From assembly GCF_003096275.1 (NCBI RefSeq), contig NZ_QENQ01000001.1, positions 2,783,507-2,847,506 of the forward strand: DNA of 64,000 nt, read 5' to 3'. Position 1 is the stretch's first letter. Every line of letters starts with the position of its first letter. Shown here in pieces: positions 55,756 through 64,000 of the stretch. A program made the translations under genes and the position numbers. The notes below the pieces were generated by a model that saw nothing but the letters and a program-made list of their open reading frames with translations, did not search any database and was not told the DNA's origin. The stretch comes from Sphingomonas pokkalii (GTDB taxonomy: Bacteria > Pseudomonadota > Alphaproteobacteria > Sphingomonadales > Sphingomonadaceae).

Positions 55756-56930
55756 CGCATTGCGCTCAACGCACGCATCGCCGCATCGATCCCGGCAAGC
55801 GTGAGTGGAAACATTCGGTCTCGCATCAAGGTGCGGACCATCGAAACCGAGTGCGAATAGGCCCAATGCGCCTCCGGCAATACATTCAGCCACACCGTCG
55901 CGGGATATGTATCCACCACGCGCTGCAGCCATAGTGCGCCGGGTTCTTCGTTCAGATGTTCCACCGATCCCCCCGCTTGGGTAAGCTCATAGGGGCTCAT
56001 CGCGGCATCCCCGACGAAGACGATCTTATAGTCGGGGCCGAATTTCCGCAGGATCTCAAGCGTCGGCGTGCGTTCGCTGAAGCGGCGGCGGTTGTCCTTC
56101 CAGACGCCTTCGTACAAGCAATTGTGGAAATAGAAGAATTCCAGGTTCTTGAACTCGCTGGTCGCGGCGGAGAACAGCTCTTCGCACAGCTTTACGAACG
56201 GATCCATCGATCCGCCGACGTCCAGGAAAAGCAGCAGCTTCACGGCATTATGGCGCTCCGGCCGCATCCGCACGTCCAACCAGCCCTGGCGAGCGGTACC
56301 TGCGATAGTCGCATCGAGATCGAGTTCGTCGGCGGCGCCTTCGCGGGCGAATCGGCGCAGCCGGCGCAGCGCCACCTTGATGTTGCGGGTGCCCAGTTCG
56401 CGGGTTGAATCGAGGTTGCGGAAGTCGCGCGCTTCCCAGACTTTTACCGCGCGCTGGTGCTGGCCGGCCCCGCCGATCCGCACGCCTTCGGGGTTGTAGC
56501 CGTCATTGCCGAAAGGCGAGGTGCCACCGGTCCCGACCCATTTGCTGCCGCCCTGATGACGCGCATGTTGTTCGGCGAGCCGCTCCCGCAGCGTCTCCAT
56601 GATTTTTTCCCAGGATCCCAGCGATTCGATCGCGGCCCGCTCTTCTGGGGTCAGGAATTTCTCCGTGACGGCGCGGAGCCATTCGTCCGGCAGGTCCATC
56701 GGCGCCAATCCAGTCGGCGAGGCAATGCCGCGAAACACTTTGGCGAAGATCTGATCGAAGCGATCGAGCAGGCCCTCGTCCTTCACATAGGTGGCGCGGG
56801 ATAGATAGTAGAAGGCTTCGGGCGTCGGATCGATCACTTCACGATCCAGTGCTTCCAGCAGGAGGAGGTGTTCCTTCAGGCTGGCGGCGATGCCGGCGGC
56901 ACGCAGTTCATCGAGAAAGGCGAGGAACAT
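55752..56930 (-). CDS. VWA domain protein, CoxE family
   Basis: A 392-residue cytosolic protein. The C-terminal von Willebrand A domain has a MIDAS metal site in LLFLDVGGSMDPF (DxGxS, about residues 228-240), VFVGDAAMSPYEL and a conserved WLNVLPEAHWAYSHSV. The N-terminal half (FLAFLDELRAAGIAASLKEH) is typical of CoxE-like partners of MoxR ATPases. moxR lies 75 bp upstream on the same strand, so the pair likely acts as an AAA-plus chaperone and its substrate adaptor. The end overlaps the DUF2314-DUF2185 gene. Confidence 0.88.
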   Translation of the reverse strand: MFLAFLDELRAAGIAASLKEHLLLLEALDREVIDPTPEAFYYLSRATYVKDEGLLDRFDQIFAKVFRGIASPTGLAPMDLPDEWLRAVTEKFLTPEERAAIESLGSWEKIMETLRERLAEQHARHQGGSKWVGTGGTSPFGNDGYNPEGVRIGGAGQHQRAVKVWEARDFRNLDSTRELGTRNIKVALRRLRRFAREGAADELDLDATIAGTARQGWLDVRMRPERHNAVKLLLFLDVGGSMDPFVKLCEELFSAATSEFKNLEFFYFHNCLYEGVWKDNRRRFSERTPTLEILRKFGPDYKIVFVGDAAMSPYELTQAGGSVEHLNEEPGALWLQRVVDTYPATVWLNVLPEAHWAYSHSVSMVRTLMRDRMFPLTLAGIDAAMRALSAMR

Positions 56931-57005
56931 GCCGGCAGTGTACGGGAAGGGGGCTCCCTGCGTCCACTCCGTTGACCGCCGGAGGCCCCCGGCCGGCCGT
57001 GGTGG

Positions 57006-57848
57006 CTATTTCTGGCGGCGTGCCATGAAGGCGAGGCGTTCGAACAGCATCACGTCCTGCTCGTTCTTGAGCAAGGCACCGTGCAGCGGCGGGATCGCCT
57101 TGCTCGGATCGCGTGATTGCAGCACTTCCAGCGGCATGTCTTCGTGCAGCAGCAGCTTCAACCAGTCGAGCAGCTCGCTCGTGGACGGCTTCTTCTTGAT
57201 GCCGGATACCTCGCGCACCTCGTAGAACAGGTCGAGCGCGCGGCTTACCACCAGCTTCTGAATGCCGGGGAAGTGCACATCGACGATCGCTTGCATCGTC
57301 TCGCGATCGGGGAATTTGATGTAGTGGAAGAAACAACGGCGCAGGAACGCGTCCGGCAGCTCCTTCTCGTTGTTCGAAGTGATCACGACGATCGGGCGTT
57401 CGGCTGCGCGCACCGTCTCGCCGGTTTCGTACACATGGAATTCCATGCGATCGAGCTCCTGGAGAAGATCGTTCGGGAACTCGATATCGGCCTTGTCGAT
57501 CTCGTCGATCAGCAGCACGGGCAGGGCAGGGCTGGTGAACGCCTCCCACAGCTTGCCCTTGCGGATATAGTTGCCGATGTCATGGACCCGCGGATCGCCG
57601 AGCTGGCCATCGCGCAGCCGGGCGACCGCGTCATACTCGTACAGGCCCTGCTGCGCCTTTGTCGTCGACTTGACGTTCCATTCGATCAACGGTGCGCCAA
57701 CCGCCTTGGCGATCTCATAGGCTAGCACTGTCTTGCCCGTGCCGGGCTCGCCTTTCACCAGCAGGGGGCGGCGGAGGGTGACGGCGGCGTTGACCGCGAC
57801 CTTCAGGTCGGCGGTTGCGACATAGCTTTGGGTGCCTTCGAAACGCAT
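57006..57848 (-). CDS. MoxR family AAA+ ATPase
   Basis: A 280-residue AAA+ ATPase. Walker A is KGEPGTGKTVL (residues 32-42), Walker B is PVLLIDEIDKAD (about 113-124), sensor 1 is VVITSNNEKELPDAFLRRCF (about 160-179). MoxR ATPases work with VWA proteins in maturation or metal insertion for other complexes. Start at 57848 (MRFEGTQSY) gives the usual length; upstream in-frame codons are Arg/Pro-rich and not conserved. The 222-residue unknown gene lies 44 bp upstream. Confidence 0.9.
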   Translation of the reverse strand: MRFEGTQSYVATADLKVAVNAAVTLRRPLLVKGEPGTGKTVLAYEIAKAVGAPLIEWNVKSTTKAQQGLYEYDAVARLRDGQLGDPRVHDIGNYIRKGKLWEAFTSPALPVLLIDEIDKADIEFPNDLLQELDRMEFHVYETGETVRAAERPIVVITSNNEKELPDAFLRRCFFHYIKFPDRETMQAIVDVHFPGIQKLVVSRALDLFYEVREVSGIKKKPSTSELLDWLKLLLHEDMPLEVLQSRDPSKAIPPLHGALLKNEQDVMLFERLAFMARRQK

Positions 57849-57892
57849 GTGCGAAGAGTGGGCGCAAAGGCGCGCGGACGCAACCCGTCCGC

Positions 57893-58561
57893 TCAGCCGC
57901 GTTGGCGTGCGCTTGCACGGGCCTCGAGCAGGTCCCACAGCGCACGATGCTGTGCGAAGAGCTGCTGCGCACCAAACAGCATCGCCCGCTCCAGCGCAGG
58001 TTCGCGGATGAGCGCATCGACCACGCTAACCGTCTCCGCTGCAATCGGCAGCGCGGCCGGGGACGGGAGAACACCGAAGTTGGCGGCCGCGAGATCGAGC
58101 ATCGCCCGGATCGATACCCAATCGATCGCAAGCGCGATTGCCGCCCCGGTGGCGCAGCCGGCGCGGTCGGATTGGGCGAGCATGTCGAGCGCATGGCGCT
58201 GGGCAGCGGCGGCGGATTCACTTTCCGCATGTCCCGGCGTTCGCGGTAGCGGCCCGGCGGCGGCGGACAGGCGCACCAGGCGAGTCCGTTCTCCGACAAA
58301 TGCGTCGGCCGCGGCCTCGATCCAATCTTGTTCCAGCGGGCGAACCGCGTGGTGGCGGGCGTGATCGATCAATCCGGGATGACGACCATGGAGCCGAGCG
58401 ATATGATGCACGGCATCCGCCAGGTCTCGTAGCGGCGCTTCGCCACGGATCAGCGCGTTCAGGTGCGGGTGCGTGCTACTGCCATCGCTGGCCGCAAGGA
58501 TCCCCATCGCTCCCCAAGCGCCGGCCAAGGATATGGATTTGACGATATCGACCGGCATCAT
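57893..58561 (-). CDS. Hypothetical alpha-helical protein upstream of moxR
   Basis: A 222-residue protein without a family I can name. It is Ala- and His-rich and predicted mostly helical, with THPHLNALIRGEAPLRDLAD, HHIARLHGRHPGLIDHAR and a long helical middle ATGAAIALAIDWVSIRAMLD. No signal peptide. The start is the first of two adjacent ATG codons (58561), with GAGGA eight bases upstream; an ATG at 58579 is possible. Spacing of 44 bp to moxR on the same strand suggests one operon with moxR, the VWA gene and the DUF2314-DUF2185 gene. Confidence 0.6.
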   Translation of the reverse strand: MMPVDIVKSISLAGAWGAMGILAASDGSSTHPHLNALIRGEAPLRDLADAVHHIARLHGRHPGLIDHARHHAVRPLEQDWIEAAADAFVGERTRLVRLSAAAGPLPRTPGHAESESAAAAQRHALDMLAQSDRAGCATGAAIALAIDWVSIRAMLDLAAANFGVLPSPAALPIAAETVSVVDALIREPALERAMLFGAQQLFAQHRALWDLLEARASARQRG

Positions 58562-58676
58562 GTTCCTCGGATGGATCAAGCATCACATTGCTGTTGCCAG
58601 CAACCTGTCGTCGCATACCGGGGGATACCGAAGCGCGTAGAAAGATGGTTACGGGAAAATTAAACTTGAACTCGAC

Positions 58677-58712
58677 AAAAAAGGGGCCCCGCGATCATCA
58701 TCGGGGGCCCTT
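58677..58712 (-). terminator. Rho-independent terminator of rpoD
   Basis: On the minus strand GGGCCCC (58710-58704) pairs with GGGGCCC (58690-58684); the inner CGAT/ATCG can extend the stem around GATG with a bulged C. A run of six U residues (58682-58677) follows. It begins about ten bases after the rpoD stop. Confidence 0.85.
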
Positions 58713-58721
58713 CTTGCAAGG

Positions 58722-60752
<2,031 letters not shown>

Positions 60753-60791
60753 ATGCCCTCAAAATACGATGGCGGCAATTTTACACCGCCT

Positions 60792-62687
60792 CTATTCCTC
60801 AAAAACGCCGTCGTCCGCAAGCATCAGATTGGCAAGCCGATCCTGAAGCTCCTGCCGCTGTCGCGAAAGCGCCACCTGGCGGGCAAACGCTTCCTCCGTC
60901 ACGTCCCGCATCAGCGATGCCGTCGCCTCCGCAAGTGCTGCGTCGACAACGGGTTGCGCCGTCATCACCGCAATCGCCTCGCTCAGATCGTCGCGCGCCT
61001 TCATCACGTCGGCCTCGGGCCGCGTGAAGGAGAAGGGGAGCGTATCTGCGCCGAGCAACGCACCTGCCGCTGAATCGAAACCGGACGTCGACAATATGGT
61101 GCGGAAATCGTCGCTATCAAGTTGGCGCAGATTGGGCGTTGTCATCGCGATGTCCACCACCGATTCGAACAGTCGCGCCAGCGGCCCGGATCCGCTGCGC
61201 AGGCTCCCCAGCACTTCAAGATGCCGGGCGATCTCGCCCGGGTGTCGGACCAGTCCTGCAAGCACCGCGCGGGCCAGGATGGGATCGAGTCCGCTCGCCT
61301 GTACGCCGCGGATCAGATGTGACGGGGGTGCCTCAGGCGGCTGCCAGCCGCCGCGGGCGTTGCGGGTGCCGCGTGGCTGTTGACGAGCAGTGGCGGGGCC
61401 GCGTTGATCCTTGCGGAATTCGCGGGGGCCACGGCCGAACTGCTGGTCGGCGCGTGCTCGGAATTCCGCGATATATTCGTGCTTTACGTTTGGATCTTGA
61501 ATTTGCTCGGCAAGCTCGGTGAGGCGGCGTTTGAGGCCGGCGCGCTGCTCGGGCGTGTCGAGCGGACCGGCCGACACTTCGCTGGCCCACAGCCGATCGA
61601 CCAGCGGCTCGGGCTTGGCGAGGAGCGCTTCGAAGGCGGCCGGGCCCTGCGAACGGACGAGATCGTCCGGGTCCAGCCCTTGGGGCAGGGTGACGAAGGC
61701 GAGGCTGCGGCCGGGTGCCAGCATCGGCAGCGCGCGGTGGGCGGCACGCAGTGCTGCCTTCTGCCCGGCGCTATCGCCGTCGAAGCAGAGCAGGGGGACT
61801 TCGGACAATCGCCACAGCCGTTCGAGCTGGTGTTCGGTCAGCGCGGTGCCGAGCGGGGCGACCGCCTCGCCAAAGCCGGCCTGGGCGAGCGCGATCACGT
61901 CCATATAGCCTTCGACCGCGATCACCCGATCGGCCTTGCGCGCGGCGGCCTGGGCGCGATCGAGATTGTAGAGCGTCCGGCCCTTGTCGAAGAGCGGGGT
62001 TTCCGGCGAATTGAGGTACTTGGGCTCACCTTCTCCGATGATTCGTCCGCCGAACGCGATCGTCCGGCCGCGCACGTCGCGGATCGGGATCATCAGTCGG
62101 CCGCGGAACCGATCGTACGATTCCTTGCCCTCGACGGCGATCAGCATACCGGATTCGACCAGCATCGCGTCGCCGTACGCCTTCAGCGCCTCCTTGAGCT
62201 TGCCGCGCGAATCGGGGGCGAAGCCAAGGCCGAAGGTCCGGGCGGTCTCCGGCGTGATGCCGCGGCGCTGGAGCACGGCGCGGGCCTCGGCGCCTTCGAT
62301 GCCGTTCAGCCGCTCGGTGAACCAGGTGGCGGCCTCGCCCATCAGCTCGTGCAGGCCACGCGCGCGCTCGGCCTTTTCGGCGGCGCGGCGGTCCTGCTCG
62401 GGCATGTCGAGCCCGGCGGCCTGCGCCAATTCCTTCACCGCATCGATGAAGGGCAGGCCGCGCTGGTCGGTCATCCAGCGGATGGCATCGCCATGCGCGC
62501 CGCAGCCGAAGCAATGGTAGAAGCCCTTGTCGTCGTTGACGTAGAAGCTGGGGGTCTTCTCGTTGTGGAACGGGCAGCAGGCGCGAAACTCCTTGCCCGC
62601 GCGCTGCAGCTTCACCGACTTGGCGATCAGCGTGGACAGCGTGGTGCGGGCGCGGAGCTCGTCGAGAAAGGCGGGGGTTAGGGACAT
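60792..62687 (-). CDS. dnaG: DNA primase
   Basis: A 631-residue primase that makes RNA primers for replication. The zinc-binding domain ligands are Cys38, His41, Cys59 and Cys62 (CCPFHNEKTPSFYV, YHCFGCGAHGD). The catalytic TOPRIM core includes VIAVEGYMDVIALAQAGFGE (about residue 256) and LLCFDGDSAGQKAALRA (about 297). The C-terminal helicase-binding domain runs to the end. Its start is five bases after the stop of the DUF559 gene, so its ribosome site (GGGGAG near 62699-62704) lies at the edge of the left inverted repeat. Confidence 0.96.
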   Translation of the reverse strand: MSLTPAFLDELRARTTLSTLIAKSVKLQRAGKEFRACCPFHNEKTPSFYVNDDKGFYHCFGCGAHGDAIRWMTDQRGLPFIDAVKELAQAAGLDMPEQDRRAAEKAERARGLHELMGEAATWFTERLNGIEGAEARAVLQRRGITPETARTFGLGFAPDSRGKLKEALKAYGDAMLVESGMLIAVEGKESYDRFRGRLMIPIRDVRGRTIAFGGRIIGEGEPKYLNSPETPLFDKGRTLYNLDRAQAAARKADRVIAVEGYMDVIALAQAGFGEAVAPLGTALTEHQLERLWRLSEVPLLCFDGDSAGQKAALRAAHRALPMLAPGRSLAFVTLPQGLDPDDLVRSQGPAAFEALLAKPEPLVDRLWASEVSAGPLDTPEQRAGLKRRLTELAEQIQDPNVKHEYIAEFRARADQQFGRGPREFRKDQRGPATARQQPRGTRNARGGWQPPEAPPSHLIRGVQASGLDPILARAVLAGLVRHPGEIARHLEVLGSLRSGSGPLARLFESVVDIAMTTPNLRQLDSDDFRTILSTSGFDSAAGALLGADTLPFSFTRPEADVMKARDDLSEAIAVMTAQPVVDAALAEATASLMRDVTEEAFARQVALSRQRQELQDRLANLMLADDGVFEE

Positions 62688-62691
62688 GGGG

Positions 62692-63159
62692 CTAGCTGCT
62701 CCCCCTCCCGCGAGCGGGAGGGGGCTGGGGGGTGGGCCCCCGCTCCATGCTGGGCGAAGCAGCCGCGAGAATAGCCTGCAACACGCCCTCCATATTCGAC
62801 GTCAAATCATTGTTCCAAAAGCGGATCACGCGGTAACCTTCAGCCTCGATCCGGCGCGTGCGCTCGGCATCGGCGACGGTCACCTCGATATGCTGGCTGC
62901 CGTCAAGTTCCACCACCAGCTTAGCCTTGCGACATGCGAAATCGGCGAAGTGCCCCGCAATCGGCATCTGCCGGCTGAACTTCAGCCCGGCCAGCTGCGA
63001 CTTCCGCAGCTTCGACCACAGCAGCTCCTCCGCCGCCGTGGGATCATTTCGCAGTTCGCGCGCCCGCTCGGTCGGCCTGTCCAGCCGGAAGTGGGGGCCC
63101 ACCCCCCGGCCCCCTCCCGCTTGCGGGAGGGGGAGCGCAGAGCGGTCCCCGTCGTCCAT
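62692..63159 (-). CDS. DUF559 endonuclease-like protein bounded by inverted repeats
   Basis: A 155-residue Vsr-like PD-(D/E)xK nuclease of the DUF559 family. The core reads TAAEELLWSKLRKSQLAGLK (about residues 41-60), then FADFACRKAKLVVELDGSQH (about 70-89, with the active-site Asp and Glu) and GYRVIRFWNNDLTSNMEGVL (about 108-127). The Gly/Pro-rich N-terminus (LPLPQAGGGRGVGPHF) and C-terminus (GPTPQPPPARGRGSS) are translations of the two inverted repeats. ATG follows the yqeY stop by one base; TAG lies five bases before the dnaG start. It interrupts the common yqeY-dnaG order. Confidence 0.8.
   Translation of the reverse strand: MDDGDRSALPLPQAGGGRGVGPHFRLDRPTERARELRNDPTAAEELLWSKLRKSQLAGLKFSRQMPIAGHFADFACRKAKLVVELDGSQHIEVTVADAERTRRIEAEGYRVIRFWNNDLTSNMEGVLQAILAAASPSMERGPTPQPPPARGRGSS
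62698..62744. repeat. Left inverted repeat of the DUF559 cassette
   Basis: A 47-base arm that matches the reverse complement of 63090-63136 at 44 positions. It holds an internal 11-bp hairpin (CCCCCTCCCGC with GCGGGAGGGGG around GA) followed by a G-rich segment. It encodes the C-terminal residues of the DUF559 protein. Confidence 0.85.
63090..63136. repeat. Right inverted repeat of the DUF559 cassette
   Basis: The opposite-orientation partner of 62698-62744, with 44 of 47 bases matching. The internal hairpin has TT in the loop. It encodes the N-terminal residues of the DUF559 protein; the ATG lies 21 bases outside the arm. Confidence 0.85.
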
Positions 63160-63160
63160 C

Positions 63161-63613
63161 TCAGCTCAGCGCTGCCTTCACCAGCGCGCTGGCCTTGCTC
63201 ATGTCGAGCTGCGCCGCGTGGCGGCCCTTCAGCTCCGCCATCACCCGGCCCATGTCCTTCATGCCCGACGCGCCCAGTTCCGCCTTGATCGCCTCGATCG
63301 CCGCGCTCGTCTCCGCCTCGCTCATCTGCTGCGGCAGGAAGCGCTCGATCACCACCACCTCGGCCGCCTCGGCGTCGGCCAACTCCTGCCGTCCGCCCTT
63401 CACATACATCTCGATCGATTCGCGGCGCTGCTTGACCATCTTCTGCAGCACCTCGACGACCAGCACGTCGTCGTCCTCCGGCGCCTTGCCGGTGCGGGCC
63501 TCGATGTCGCGGTTCTTGATCGCGCTCTGGATCAGGCGGATCGTGGCGGTCGACGCCTTGTCCCCGCCCTTCATGGCGGTCACCAGCGCAGCCTTGATGT
63601 CGTCGCGAATCAT
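63161..63613 (-). CDS. GatB/YqeY domain-containing protein
   Basis: A 150-residue YqeY-type protein of two helical lobes, homologous to the tail domain of the amidotransferase GatB. It begins MIRDDIKAALVTAMKGGDK and has IKNRDIEARTGKAPEDDDVL, then FLPQQMSEAETSAAIEAIKA and MGRVMAELKGRHAAQLDMSK. Such proteins may act on tRNA; the exact role is not settled. Start at 63613 gives the standard length; upstream in-frame codons overlap the carA promoter region. It is divergent from carA and directly precedes the DUF559 gene. Confidence 0.9.
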   Translation of the reverse strand: MIRDDIKAALVTAMKGGDKASTATIRLIQSAIKNRDIEARTGKAPEDDDVLVVEVLQKMVKQRRESIEMYVKGGRQELADAEAAEVVVIERFLPQQMSEAETSAAIEAIKAELGASGMKDMGRVMAELKGRHAAQLDMSKASALVKAALS

Positions 63614-63757
63614 TCGTGGTCTCTCGATCTTGTCCGGGAAAGCGCGGAGACATAGCCGACCCGCACAAAACTTAACAGATTGACGCACCCGCCCATGGGG
63701 TCTAGCGGGCGGCCCTTAGCAACATCGCAAAACCCAAAGCAGGAGTGCCCGCCCCAA

Positions 63758-64000
63758 ATGGCCGACGCCAAACCCTTGTCCATGCCCGTTGGAGCCACGG
63801 GCGTTCTGGTTCTGGCGAGCGGCGAGATATTGTGGGGTCGAGGATTCGGTGCCGAAGGCGATGCCGTCGGCGAGGTGTGCTTCCACACCGCGATGACCGG
63901 CTATCAGGAGATCATGACCGATCCGAGCTTCGCCGGCCAGATCATCAACTTCACCTTCCCGCATATCGGCAATGTCGGCGCCAATCCCGACGACATCGAG
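63758..64000 (+). CDS. carA: Carbamoyl-phosphate synthase small subunit (N-terminal part)
   Basis: The first 81 codons of CarA, cut by the window edge. The N-terminal domain is recognisable from [40 protein letters not shown] and [20 protein letters not shown]. The full enzyme hydrolyses glutamine and passes ammonia to CarB for arginine and pyrimidine synthesis; the glutaminase domain lies beyond the edge. ATG at 63758, with AGGAG about 12 bases upstream. It is divergent from yqeY across 144 bp. Confidence 0.93.
   Translation, partial: MADAKPLSMPVGATGVLVLASGEILWGRGFGAEGDAVGEVCFHTAMTGYQEIMTDPSFAGQIINFTFPHIGNVGANPDDIE

Noticed and set aside
62698..63136. Reading the paired repeats as a simple transcription terminator pair
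   Set aside because: The 47-base arms are much longer than needed, match each other in inverted orientation and are translated; a cassette boundary explains them better.

Overview
The window looks like chromosomal DNA of a sphingomonad alphaproteobacterium (Sphingomonas or a close relative). The reasons are the high GC content, the complete alphaproteobacterial-type nuo operon followed by birA-coaX-rnj-DUF1467, the yqeY/dnaG/rpoD block divergent from carA, a DUF6356 gene, and REP-like palindromes of a kind common in this order. No rRNA, tRNA, CRISPR array, prophage or transposase gene was seen.

Layout. 1-5.3 kb: a broken chemoreceptor remnant at the left edge, a small membrane protein, a glycosyltransferase, a nitronate monooxygenase-like flavoenzyme, a 2-hydroxyacid dehydrogenase, an SH3-domain exported protein and an internally deleted YjdF/DUF2238 pseudogene. 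5.3-16.4 kb: thiolase, prepilin peptidase, a MarR regulator, the tamA-tamB outer-membrane assembly operon and a Baeyer-Villiger-type flavin monooxygenase. 16.4-27.4 kb, all on the minus strand: amine oxidase, GNAT, a Rieske protein with hmgA and hppD (tyrosine to homogentisate catabolism), two oxidoreductases, and a VirJ/AcvB-like hydrolase upstream of mprF (aminoacyl-phosphatidylglycerol metabolism). 27.7-33.2 kb: efp, a SuhB-type phosphatase, then a soluble five-PAS chemoreceptor followed by a three-CheW-domain protein.

33.4-51.8 kb is one compact plus-strand run. It holds nuoA-N with stop/start overlaps, interrupted by two extra genes: an NTF2/SnoaL-like protein between nuoD and nuoE, and a 55-residue membrane microprotein between nuoE and nuoF. 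It continues into birA, coaX, ribonuclease J and a DUF1467 gene. 51.9-58.6 kb holds poorly characterised genes: a large membrane-anchored coiled-coil protein divergent from a His-less Hpt-like protein, and a MoxR ATPase / CoxE-type VWA / DUF2314-DUF2185 cluster. 58.7-64 kb holds rpoD, dnaG, a DUF559 nuclease gene bracketed by 47-bp inverted repeats, yqeY and the start of carA.

The most interesting candidates are the inverted-repeat-bounded DUF559 cassette between yqeY and dnaG, the MoxR-VWA-DUF2314/DUF2185 cluster, the soluble multi-PAS receptor with its triple-CheW partner, and the two extra small genes inside the nuo operon. All functional calls rest on motif recognition by eye; no database search was run.
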